A stretch of DNA of 64,000 nt from Lutispora thermophila DSM 19022 (lineage in GTDB: Bacteria > Bacillota > Clostridia > Lutisporales > Lutisporaceae), in assembly GCF_900142105.1 (NCBI RefSeq), contig NZ_FQZS01000006.1:1-64000 (forward strand), read 5' to 3'. The translations under genes and the position numbers were made by a program. Below the pieces are notes generated by a model, which did not search any database, was not told the DNA's origin, and was given only the letters and a program-made list of their open reading frames with translations. This document shows positions 53,799 to 62,908 of the stretch, piece by piece. Position 1 is the stretch's first letter. Every line of letters begins with the position of its first letter.

Positions 53799-55756
53799 AA
53801 GAGTCAAAGTATATAAAAGCTAATCTGATTTTAGGACTGGTCTTTGTAATATTACTTACTCATATACCTGTTGTTTATACTGTTTTTTATCATTTCTTTA
53901 CCGATGCTCCTGAGGCAATTGACGGAAGTATAGATTTAAAAAAGCTTTCTCCTGATAGAGCAATAATTCTTGACGGGAACTGGGAATTTTTTTGGAATCG
54001 TCTGATTGTCACTGACCTTCAGCAAGAGTATAAGCAGGATTTTTTTATAAGAGTTCCCGATTATTGGTCAAAGTACAGAATTGACGGAGAATGGCTGCCC
54101 GCTGAAGGTTTCGGAAGTTATCGGCTTACTTTGAAAGGGTTGGAGTATCCCAAGCCTATAACAGTTTACTTGCCGGATTTTGGTTGCGCCTATCGCGTAT
54201 TTATTGATGGAATTATGACTGCTGAGAGTGGTACTGTATCAAAGGATGTTGAAGAAATAAATACAGTTCCAAAAGCTAAGATTTACCCTGTTACACTGTC
54301 ACCAGGTGAAGATCACGAATTGGTTATTGAGGTGGCAAGCACACGATTTTCTGGACTTTATATGGCTCCAGTTTTAAAGGATCATGATCAAACCATAAAG
54401 GAAAACAGTGACAGAACCAACATTAGATTTATTCTTTTTGGAACAGTTTTGTTTTCATTTTTTGTATTGATTGTCATATACATGCTGTTTTCACGTAAAG
54501 GAGTATATTCAGCTTGGCTTCCCGCTATAGCATTTTTAGTACTCATGCGTCTCATGTTGACCACTGAGTTCTACAGCTTCTGGCAGAAGAAGATATTTTT
54601 TAATCTTTCTTATGAAGCTACCAATGATTTGATGTTCCTTGCCACATTTCTGCTGAAACTGCTAATGATTTTTTTGGTTCAGGAGCAGTTTGGAGTTGCT
54701 TTTTTGCGTAAGGAGAAGTATGGATTTCTACTTTATTATACTATCATATATCTGGTGTATTATTTTACTCCTTATGGTATCTATAATCGCTATCTGACTA
54801 TCCTACTGCCTGTCTCTGCTTTTGCCATAGAGTTTCATTGCTTTTTTAAGGTATATTATGGACGGCATAATCTAAAAAAGCACGGTATTTTGGTTTACTG
54901 GGGGACTATCCTTGCTATTTCAGGATTGATTATCGACTGCTATTATATAAACGGCAATATTTATTTCAATATGTCACTGGCTCTGATAATATCCCTTTCC
55001 GTGTACATGATAATACTATGCTTAGTATATGCATTCCGAATAGGGAGTATATATAATGACTATGTAGTATCGTCTTTCCAGCTTATGCAGGCGAAGAGTC
55101 AGATTGCTATACAAAAAGAGTATTATAATGCATTAAGTGAGCAGATGAATGAGATTCGCCAGATAAAATACGATATCCGCCACTTTATCGGTGTAATCAA
55201 GATGCTTTCTGAGGATGGTCGTTACGATGAATTAAAACGCTTTTTGCACGAATACGATGAAATTACGGAAACAGAACCCCTTCCAGTATTCTGCGATAAC
55301 GCTGTAGCTAATTCTATTTTGGGATATTACTCTTTAATGGCAAAGAAAGGACATATTCAGTTTAATTGTAATTGCAGCATTCCAAAGAGGCTGCCTATAA
55401 GCGACAGTGATCTTTGCATTGTTTTGGGTAATGCGGTAGAGAATGCTATGGAAGCATGTAATAAGATAGATAGTCAGCAAGAACGGTTTGTGTCCATAGA
55501 GGCAAGAGCAATAAATGACCAATTTCTTATAAAAATTGAGAATTCCTATAATGGCTTTATTAATATTCAAGATGGAAGCTGTATCACAACAAAAAGTGAA
55601 AAGTCTCATGGATTTGGAATGAAAAATATTAGAAGGATAGTAGAATCTAATGGTGGATTTATGAAAACAGAACATAACGGGAGGATTTTCACTCTTATGG
55701 TGGCTTTTCCTAATATATTAGATAATGGTGGAGAGGCTGTCCTGGAATTAATATAA
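53795..55756 (+). CDS. Sensor histidine kinase with 7TM-DISM input and GHKL ATPase
   Basis: 653 aa. One membrane helix (about 9-29), an extracellular beta-sandwich (about 45-200, LDGNWEFFWNRL...FGSYRLTLKG) of the DISM type that often binds carbohydrates, seven membrane helices (about 212-425), a coiled coil, a phospho-acceptor region YDIRHFIGVIK with His, and a GHKL ATPase (GNAVENAMEAC, then HGFGMKNIRRIVESNGG). It phosphorylates the LytTR regulator encoded upstream; genes overlap by 4 bases. Confidence 0.9.
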   Translation: MKESKYIKANLILGLVFVILLTHIPVVYTVFYHFFTDAPEAIDGSIDLKKLSPDRAIILDGNWEFFWNRLIVTDLQQEYKQDFFIRVPDYWSKYRIDGEWLPAEGFGSYRLTLKGLEYPKPITVYLPDFGCAYRVFIDGIMTAESGTVSKDVEEINTVPKAKIYPVTLSPGEDHELVIEVASTRFSGLYMAPVLKDHDQTIKENSDRTNIRFILFGTVLFSFFVLIVIYMLFSRKGVYSAWLPAIAFLVLMRLMLTTEFYSFWQKKIFFNLSYEATNDLMFLATFLLKLLMIFLVQEQFGVAFLRKEKYGFLLYYTIIYLVYYFTPYGIYNRYLTILLPVSAFAIEFHCFFKVYYGRHNLKKHGILVYWGTILAISGLIIDCYYINGNIYFNMSLALIISLSVYMIILCLVYAFRIGSIYNDYVVSSFQLMQAKSQIAIQKEYYNALSEQMNEIRQIKYDIRHFIGVIKMLSEDGRYDELKRFLHEYDEITETEPLPVFCDNAVANSILGYYSLMAKKGHIQFNCNCSIPKRLPISDSDLCIVLGNAVENAMEACNKIDSQQERFVSIEARAINDQFLIKIENSYNGFINIQDGSCITTKSEKSHGFGMKNIRRIVESNGGFMKTEHNGRIFTLMVAFPNILDNGGEAVLELI

Positions 55757-55765
55757 TTATATACT

Positions 55766-55790
55766 CTGCAAACTATTTGCAGGTTTTTTA
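55766..55790 (+). terminator. Intrinsic terminator of the two-component operon
   Basis: CTGCAAA pairs with TTTGCAG around CTA, followed by GTTTTTT. A second, longer hairpin without a T-run lies at 55866-55903 (AGAAGCCAG/CTGGCTTCT plus an inner stem). Confidence 0.82.
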
Positions 55791-56014
55791 TGTCAATTAA
55801 AAATAGCATAGGTATACTGAAGTGTTTGTCTGTAAAAAGACCAAAAGACATGGTTTATTAGCATAAGAAGCCAGTAAAGCAATAATTGCTTTTGCTGGCT
55901 TCTACAATTTTACAGGTACTTTTCTCTATCTAATTTCGCCAAAATAAAGGTTATTTTCGCAATTTATTATATTTTTCCATACTTTTTCTTTATAATATAT
56001 GAGAGGTGATTACG

Positions 56015-56335
56015 ATGTTATATCGGATCTACCCACAGACTGAGACTCTGAAATTTTATCGAGAGCCTCACAGCGGAATCAAACTTCCTTACCGGACAGT
56101 AAAGGAAATGAAAAAACTTTACCCTGATGAAAATTTTACAATAATCGGGGAAATCGGTGGTATTGCACAACCTCATAATGATGCAGATTGTCTTCTTATA
56201 GCCGATGAAAAGCCAATTCCCATCCTGCCGCGGGGCAGCCTGATAAAACCCTTTGAATGGATCGCTGGATATGTTGAAGTGGAGAAAGACATCTACCTGG
56301 CCGCAATTAGGAGCTTGATTTCCATCTTCTACTAG
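56015..56335 (+). CDS. Small protein of unknown function
   Basis: 106 aa, soluble, rich in Pro and charged residues, no signal peptide, no family that I recognise. GAGAGGTGAT supports the ATG at 56015 rather than the GTG at 56006. TATAAT lies at about 55992. It precedes the SLH surface protein gene by 100 bases on the same strand; a functional link is unproven. Confidence 0.6.
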   Translation: MLYRIYPQTETLKFYREPHSGIKLPYRTVKEMKKLYPDENFTIIGEIGGIAQPHNDADCLLIADEKPIPILPRGSLIKPFEWIAGYVEVEKDIYLAAIRSLISIFY

Positions 56336-56435
56336 GTGTAGCAGACATCTTGGACAAGCTCACAGAAGTTTTTCAAATTAGAAACAGAAAATGAAATGCA
56401 AAAGGGAAAATATTGAAAGGAGAGGAGATAAGAAA

Positions 56436-57620
56436 ATGAAATCAAAAAGTATGAAAAGACTTTTATGTATGCTGCTGTGTGTAGCTATGATGCTTACTAT
56501 GTTGCCAATGCCGGTGCATGCCTATGTAGGTGCTATGAACTATAATCCCGGCGGTGTAACTGCAGGTGTGGAAACCGTAGATGGAAAAAAGATAAACTAT
56601 CTGAAAAATGATTACATAGGTTTTTACATCAGTCCTGACGGAAATTTGCATACATATCCGTCACAGAAGAGTATTAATAATATCAATTTCTCTGATTATA
56701 CAGAAAAGAATATATTTTTCTTACAATATAAAGGAGTAGAATCATGGGATTTGGATTTCACTAGTATTTTGGATCAAACTCAGAAAGACGTTAGAATTGA
56801 TAACAGTGACCCGAATAACCCTAGACTTATACAAACGTTGCAAATAGGTACTAAAAATTATGGATATTTTATTGTAGAAATTTGTTATAAAATTGTAAAA
56901 CTGGATCGTGGCGCCCATGATATATATCATGAAAGGACAGCTATTATTTACAAAGATTACAATGACGACGGTACAACCTGGGGAATAGAAGGACGAGCGA
57001 CACTCTTAGAAACTACGGGTTCCTTTGTTAATAATGAATATGTTTTGAATTGGACTACAATTCATAAAAACTTCGGTACTGTTGGACATAGTGTCAAACC
57101 CAATATACGAGTAAACAGGCATATTATAGAATCTTATACTAGTGATGACCGGCCAAACCAACTCTATTATTCGTCGCCATTATTTCCACAAGATGGATTT
57201 AAATTTATGAATGCTGAAGATGTGAACGAGGTATATACCGATTCCTTTACATATGCAAACCAGTTCGTTGCATTAAACGGATATGTAGATGCCACAGGAT
57301 GGGCCTGGAATGAAGAGGAACAGAAATGGGTAGGGGAACTATATGTCGGTATAGAAGGACACTTTGCAGATAAATACAATGACTTAAATGATTATGGTAA
57401 GTATCTGAGATATGATGGATATTATCTTTATGTCGCGCATGATATTGTAGAAGCAGATGGTTATAATGCAAGGGCCCTTTGGGGTTTCAGAGATCTCTTC
57501 TCCAATACTACAGGCCAAAACCCTCCACCGGACCCGGTGATTATAACCGGTAATGCAACATATTTAGGTATTATAGAAGATGGCAATAAGCTTGTAACAA
57601 AACCTGGAAACAGTGAGTAA
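56436..57620 (+). CDS. Secreted surface protein, N-terminal part (probably frameshifted from the next frame)
   Basis: 394 aa with a classical signal peptide (KRLLCMLLCVAMMLTMLPMPVHA, cleavage after about residue 28) and a beta-rich extracellular region. The ATG at 56436 follows AGGAGAGG. It has no anchor of its own. The end (EDGNKLVTKPGNSE) runs directly into the start of the next frame, which continues the same kind of beta-rich sequence but has no signal peptide. I therefore read 56436-62604 as one surface protein gene interrupted near 57605-57620. Confidence 0.8.
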   Translation: MKSKSMKRLLCMLLCVAMMLTMLPMPVHAYVGAMNYNPGGVTAGVETVDGKKINYLKNDYIGFYISPDGNLHTYPSQKSINNINFSDYTEKNIFFLQYKGVESWDLDFTSILDQTQKDVRIDNSDPNNPRLIQTLQIGTKNYGYFIVEICYKIVKLDRGAHDIYHERTAIIYKDYNDDGTTWGIEGRATLLETTGSFVNNEYVLNWTTIHKNFGTVGHSVKPNIRVNRHIIESYTSDDRPNQLYYSSPLFPQDGFKFMNAEDVNEVYTDSFTYANQFVALNGYVDATGWAWNEEEQKWVGELYVGIEGHFADKYNDLNDYGKYLRYDGYYLYVAHDIVEADGYNARALWGFRDLFSNTTGQNPPPDPVIITGNATYLGIIEDGNKLVTKPGNSE

Positions 57621-60600
57621 TGATTATGGAGAAAACCTGCTGGCAGTTTTTCAAGGTGAATTTGAGGAGAATGAAAACGGTGACTATAGAACTAAAGGTA
57701 ATTCCTTGCTGCTGGCTCCTGCAATTACGGCATCATGGCCAATAAATGATAAAGAAGCAGGAATAGTAATAACAAAGGACGGAAAAATAAAGGCCACTGG
57801 TGTCAGTCTGTCTGCACCAACATTTAAGTTCTATCAACCGAAAAACGGATCAAAGGATACGAGTCTTAAATTCAGCTTTGACGAAGGTAAGTTGAAAATT
57901 GAAATTGATCCTGACAATAACCTGTCAATCTTACATCTTGATATACCAGGTGCTGTAAGTGTTATAGACAGTGTCACTGCCGAAGAAAACGGTAATTTAA
58001 CTTTCGGCGGAGAGTTGAGCATGAAGACACCTATGTACGATCTTGCAGAAATTAATTTGAATCGTTTAGGTGCAGGTAACAAAAAAGACGGTACCTTCGG
58101 AATTATTGGATTTGAGGCCTCCGGTAAAGTTGACATGAGTGAATTGCTTGGAATGGAAACCGCAAAAGTAGAAGGTGAAATCAACACATTCCCTGGCGAA
58201 GAGCGTTACAGATTTACAATGGAGATAAATGTATATGATATGTTTGAAGCAGAGGCTGAGGTTGAGCTTAAGCGCATACAAAACGGAATGCTCTTCCCTG
58301 ATACACTCTACTTTTTCCAAGCTTCAGAGCAGGGTATCCCCCTTGTGCCACCGGTGGTAGTAGCTGAACTAAACGGTGTTGGTGGCGGCTTTAGCGGTCT
58401 TGCGGATACTATCAAAGGTGACTTTTTCGCTATTCCTCCTATGAGATTATCCCTTTCTGCTAAGGCATCAGTGTTAGAAATATTCGAAGGGAAGGCTACA
58501 ACCACAGTAGGTCCAGGATACTTTAAAGTAACTATAGCACCGGGGTCCATACTGGAACAGGAAGTCATAAAAGAACTTAGCTTGTATGGTGAGATTGCTG
58601 GAGAAATACGAAAGTATAATAACGTTCAATACAAAGGTCTAAAGATTGGCGGCGGATTGTTAGTAGACATAGGAGTTCCGAAGGGTGAAAATGCTGTCAT
58701 AAAGGCAGGAGGAGAGGTCAATGCTTTCGCGTATGTTGGATTAGACAGTTATTCTTCTCCGTCAAAAATTTATGTTATTGTGGATAGCCAAGGCAAGCTC
58801 TACGGAAAGTTGCAGACACCAGACAAGTGGAAGGTAATAGGTGGCATAACAATTCTCGGTAGTCAGTTTGACTATGTATTGGGCGGTCAAACTGTAATTG
58901 ATGTTTCACACTTAAAAAACATTTCGAATTATAAGGATTTAACTTCAAGGCTGGGTGATGTGGCTAAGTCTGCAATCAGAAATGCATCCCTTTACGGTGG
59001 TGTTGCTTATACTGGTTGGTTTGGAATGCCATTTAGAGTTTACTATATATTCCATGAAAGAGATGTTGGTTTCGAAATAGGAGATTGGCCGTGGTCTGAG
59101 TTTGACCCATTTGATCCCAGACCTAAAAACTTAAGAATGTCAAGTAAAGCTCCTCTTCTGAATGAAGAAACCGGTAAGCAGGTAGGCATCGCAGTCTTTG
59201 GTGATAATATGATGCTGCTCACTGCAAGCACTGCACTAAGCGATGCTTTCACGGTTCCAGATGCAGTGTATGGTGAAAGTAATGGCCATATTACTGTTAC
59301 AGATGCTGTATACGGTGAAACGCCTACAATAAGTCTTACCTCTGTTGTGCAAAACGATGCTGAAGACAAAGGTGTGACTATTAATGCAAAGGGCGATAAT
59401 AGCTATACTGTGGAAATTAAAGAGAGTGCTCCTGACACTAAATACTTGTCGTTCTTCATAAGACCACAGGATGGAACAGCAGAGGATTTGCTTGAAACTT
59501 TGAATGTGAAAAAAGACGGTTCAGACATTAGTCTTGTGCGTGTTAAAATTAATGAAGATGGTAAAGTCGTAGATAAAAATGGTAATTTCATAGATGAAGA
59601 TGACAATGAACCGATTGCCTTTGTGAATAACAATTATGTGTTATTTAAGCTTCCTGAAAAGGGCAGCTATGATATCAACTCCATCATGAACTTTGACATA
59701 GCCTGCATCTATGCAAGCCCATATGCATCCTTATACAATATGAAACTTAGTGGTGACCAATTGACAGGCAATGTTAAGGATCGAGCTGACGGTACCGAAT
59801 ATATCATCCGCACCTATCTTGGAGTTGAAAAGGGCGGTACCGATTATATATTGAGCCAGAGTGAAGTTAAGTTCGATGGCAGTATCGATGAAACCCTAAA
59901 TCTGTCAGGTAATGTTGCTCCAACAGGAGATTATTATGTTACCGTAAATCTGTTTGAGAAGATTGAGGATGATTTTAACGGTAACGGGAACATAGACGCT
60001 GATGAGTTTTCATATGTGAGAACAGATACCTATGAATTTAACAATACAGTACATTACACAAACACCGAACAACCAGATAAGCCTCAGGACGTGAGATTGG
60101 AATCCATAGGTAACGAAGTAATGCGTGCTAAGTGGAAGGCTCCTGCTGGTGAAGATGTGGACGGTTATATCATCACTTTATATCAGGAGGAAAATGGGAA
60201 GTATGTTTCTACCGGTATGGGCTATCAGCTTGAAGCTTCTCAACTGAAAACAGGTCATGGTGGATTCTATTCATTGGATATGGCTATTACAGTAGGTGAT
60301 AAGGATAATCATTTAGAAGCAGATAAGAAATACAAAGTAGGTATTACAGCCTTCAAATATCTTATAGACAGTGACAATGATGGAAAAAACGATAGCTCAG
60401 CAATAGAAAGTGCAGAAACCTTGAGCGAAGCTAAGCTGCTTCCAAAAGCCACATTCCCGGTACTTACCTATAGCCCGTCTCTTTCTGGTGATGGAATGAA
60501 GCTTATCTATATCAGCGGTAAGAAAGATATTTCAATATACTCTGATGTGGCGGCAAATATTGTTGTAACCAGAATGGATGATAATAGTGTTATAGGAAAA

Positions 60601-62604
60601 ACTGATACTCCAGCTTTTTCATTAACCTTCAGTACTCCTGATGATTTTGTTGCAGGAGCCCTCAATCTCAAGGTCACTGCTACAGATGAAGAAGGTGATA
60701 CTACGGTGGATTATATCGGGCTAAGATTGGCGGATACACCACCAACTATTTCGTTGGATAATCCTGTTTTCAAGGCGGATTACTATAACGGTAGATTCAC
60801 AATAACGGGACATACGGAAAGCGGAACAGTGGTAAATGTTGATAATTATGTTTCTGGAGCAATAATGGATGTAAATGAAGTGGTTGCCGACCAAAACGGG
60901 AAATTCGCAATTAGTGGTAATCTTTATCCCGAAGTGGGTGAGAACCAAAGCACGTCGATACCATTGATAGCAAGAAATGCGGCTGGTTTATTCACTGCTA
61001 CGGCAGCGCAGGTTGTTCGTGGTGAAAAAACCAATAATGATATTCCTAACAATAGCAAAGATGACAGTGATAGAGGAGATAGGGGAAACTCTTCAAGTAC
61101 AGATACAAGCACAAATACATCAAAGATAACTACTGATAAACAGTCCAATATGCCAACAGTAGAAAAAATGAGCATAACCGGCACAGCTAAAGATGGTGTT
61201 CTCTCCGCAAAGGTTACCGAGCAAATGGTTAAGGACGCCATAAAGGCAGCTCAAAATGCTGCTAAGCAATCCGGTAAGGAAGCAGAAGGCATTGCGGTAG
61301 AATTCACAGTTACCGGCAGCGGCACATGGGATAACTTGAGTGTCAGCTTGGATGCCGGGGTTATAGACTTATTGAAAGAAGCCGGCGTGAAGTATGTTAA
61401 AATCGGTTCCTCTGTGTTTGATATAACCCTTGACAGTGAAGCTATTGCTGAGATTGACAAGCAATCAACTGGTACGGTTACAGTTTCAGCCAAGGTGCAG
61501 AAAAAGTTGTCTCACGAGGCGAAGAAGCTTATAGGTAATAGACCGGTGTTTGATATAACTGTGGCATATCAGAAGAATGGAAATACACAATATGTTACAA
61601 ACTTCGGCAATGGCACGGTTACCCTGGGTATACCATATAAACCTGTGCTAGGTGAAAATACCAATAACCTATATGGTGTATATGTGGACAAAAATGGTAG
61701 ACCCCAATTGCTTAACAACTCCAAATATGAAAACAGAAGATTGACTTTCCAAAGAAATAGACTGTCAACTTATGGTGTAGGCTATATGGCTTCGGCTCCG
61801 GCGTTTACCGATACAGCAAATCATTGGGCCAAGGACAATATTGATTTTGTCGCTAGCCGTGGTCTGATAACAGGAATAAGTGCTGGTACCTTTGCACCAA
61901 ATGACTTCATTACACGTGCTGACTTCCTGATGGCACTGGGCAAACTATACGGTGTGGATGTAAGCGATTATAAGACATCAAGATTTACTGATGTTAAAGA
62001 TAGTGACCCAGCTATGCCGTACATTGAATGGGCGGCAGAAAATCAAGTTGTAAAGGGCATAGGAAATAACATGTTTGGCCCTAAGCAGAAGATCAGCCGT
62101 CAGGACATGGCTGTAATGATGCAAAACTATGCCAAAGCTACAGGCTATGAACTACCGATTTCTTTAGCAATAGTTACTTTCTCCGATAATGAGAAGATAG
62201 CTGACTACGCAAAGAATGCTGTAAAAGCCATTCAGCAGGCTGGCATCATGCAAGGCAAGGATAACAATATGTTCGATCCTCAGGGTGATGCAACTCGTGG
62301 AGAGTCTTCAACCATACTGCGTAGATTTATAGAGCTTGTTATCGACAAGGGTGCACCACGAGGCTGGAGCCAGAATACTATAGGCGGATGGCAATACATC
62401 GGTGAAAGCGGAAAGCCTGTTACTGGATGGTTCAGGGAAGGAAATGTAAAGTATTACTTTACTTCTAGTGGCAGCATGGTGGCTGGTAAGTGGCTTGAGA
62501 TTGAAGGCAAATGGTATTACTTCAATGATGATGGTTCTCTTGCAGTCAGTACCAAAGTAGATGGCTATGAAGTGGATGAAAACGGTGTGAGAAAAACTAA
62601 TTAA
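57613..62604 (+). CDS. SLH-domain surface protein, C-terminal part
   Basis: 1663 aa. Beta-rich repeats fill residues 1-830; a fibronectin type III-like domain follows at about 838-935 (PQDVRLESIGNEVMRAKWKAP), then Ig-like segments to about 1130 and a Ser/Thr/Asn/Asp linker (about 1140-1185). Three SLH domains lie at about 1395-1575 (FTDTANHWAKDNIDFVASRG, TDVKDSDPAMPYIEWAAENQ, FSDNEKIADYAKNAVKAIQQ) and anchor the protein to pyruvylated cell-wall polymer. Cell-wall-binding repeats of the GWxx-YYF type end it. The GTG at 57613 has no good ribosome site and no signal peptide, so it is probably the continuation of the upstream frame. Confidence 0.85.
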   Translation: MSNDYGENLLAVFQGEFEENENGDYRTKGNSLLLAPAITASWPINDKEAGIVITKDGKIKATGVSLSAPTFKFYQPKNGSKDTSLKFSFDEGKLKIEIDPDNNLSILHLDIPGAVSVIDSVTAEENGNLTFGGELSMKTPMYDLAEINLNRLGAGNKKDGTFGIIGFEASGKVDMSELLGMETAKVEGEINTFPGEERYRFTMEINVYDMFEAEAEVELKRIQNGMLFPDTLYFFQASEQGIPLVPPVVVAELNGVGGGFSGLADTIKGDFFAIPPMRLSLSAKASVLEIFEGKATTTVGPGYFKVTIAPGSILEQEVIKELSLYGEIAGEIRKYNNVQYKGLKIGGGLLVDIGVPKGENAVIKAGGEVNAFAYVGLDSYSSPSKIYVIVDSQGKLYGKLQTPDKWKVIGGITILGSQFDYVLGGQTVIDVSHLKNISNYKDLTSRLGDVAKSAIRNASLYGGVAYTGWFGMPFRVYYIFHERDVGFEIGDWPWSEFDPFDPRPKNLRMSSKAPLLNEETGKQVGIAVFGDNMMLLTASTALSDAFTVPDAVYGESNGHITVTDAVYGETPTISLTSVVQNDAEDKGVTINAKGDNSYTVEIKESAPDTKYLSFFIRPQDGTAEDLLETLNVKKDGSDISLVRVKINEDGKVVDKNGNFIDEDDNEPIAFVNNNYVLFKLPEKGSYDINSIMNFDIACIYASPYASLYNMKLSGDQLTGNVKDRADGTEYIIRTYLGVEKGGTDYILSQSEVKFDGSIDETLNLSGNVAPTGDYYVTVNLFEKIEDDFNGNGNIDADEFSYVRTDTYEFNNTVHYTNTEQPDKPQDVRLESIGNEVMRAKWKAPAGEDVDGYIITLYQEENGKYVSTGMGYQLEASQLKTGHGGFYSLDMAITVGDKDNHLEADKKYKVGITAFKYLIDSDNDGKNDSSAIESAETLSEAKLLPKATFPVLTYSPSLSGDGMKLIYISGKKDISIYSDVAANIVVTRMDDNSVIGKTDTPAFSLTFSTPDDFVAGALNLKVTATDEEGDTTVDYIGLRLADTPPTISLDNPVFKADYYNGRFTITGHTESGTVVNVDNYVSGAIMDVNEVVADQNGKFAISGNLYPEVGENQSTSIPLIARNAAGLFTATAAQVVRGEKTNNDIPNNSKDDSDRGDRGNSSSTDTSTNTSKITTDKQSNMPTVEKMSITGTAKDGVLSAKVTEQMVKDAIKAAQNAAKQSGKEAEGIAVEFTVTGSGTWDNLSVSLDAGVIDLLKEAGVKYVKIGSSVFDITLDSEAIAEIDKQSTGTVTVSAKVQKKLSHEAKKLIGNRPVFDITVAYQKNGNTQYVTNFGNGTVTLGIPYKPVLGENTNNLYGVYVDKNGRPQLLNNSKYENRRLTFQRNRLSTYGVGYMASAPAFTDTANHWAKDNIDFVASRGLITGISAGTFAPNDFITRADFLMALGKLYGVDVSDYKTSRFTDVKDSDPAMPYIEWAAENQVVKGIGNNMFGPKQKISRQDMAVMMQNYAKATGYELPISLAIVTFSDNEKIADYAKNAVKAIQQAGIMQGKDNNMFDPQGDATRGESSTILRRFIELVIDKGAPRGWSQNTIGGWQYIGESGKPVTGWFREGNVKYYFTSSGSMVAGKWLEIEGKWYYFNDDGSLAVSTKVDGYEVDENGVRKTN

Positions 62605-62693
62605 TTCAAATATTAATCAGTGCTATATTTGAACTAAGGTATGCAGAACTAAATCTGTACATTAAATAACCATCAAAACATCATCATATTTAA

Positions 62694-62735
62694 CCCTTGA
62701 TATGTCTCTTAGAATACGTATCAAGGGCTTTTTTT
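62694..62735 (+). terminator. Intrinsic terminator of the SLH protein gene
   Basis: CCCTTGATATG (62694-62704) pairs with CGTATCAAGGG (62717-62727) with one wobble, followed by seven T. Confidence 0.92.
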
Positions 62736-62858
62736 ACTAAAAATCTGAGTTTAAATCAGAGGAAGCCAAGTTGTTAGGTAGATATCTCCTAGGATTGATG
62801 AGGAAGAATTGAAAAGTGAAATAAATAATTTTCGAAAGTATGGGTATAAAAGGATAAA

Positions 62859-62890
62859 AATAAAGCAAAAGGGTAGCCTTTTGCTTTATT
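62859..62890 (-). terminator. Intrinsic terminator of the minus-strand chemoreceptor
   Basis: AATAAAGCAAAAGG (62859-62872) and CCTTTTGCTTTATT (62877-62890) form a perfect 14-bp stem; a TTTTT run follows on the minus strand. It lies 18 bases after the chemoreceptor stop at 62909. Confidence 0.88.
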
Positions 62891-62908
62891 AAAATGGTTA
62901 TGGTAATT

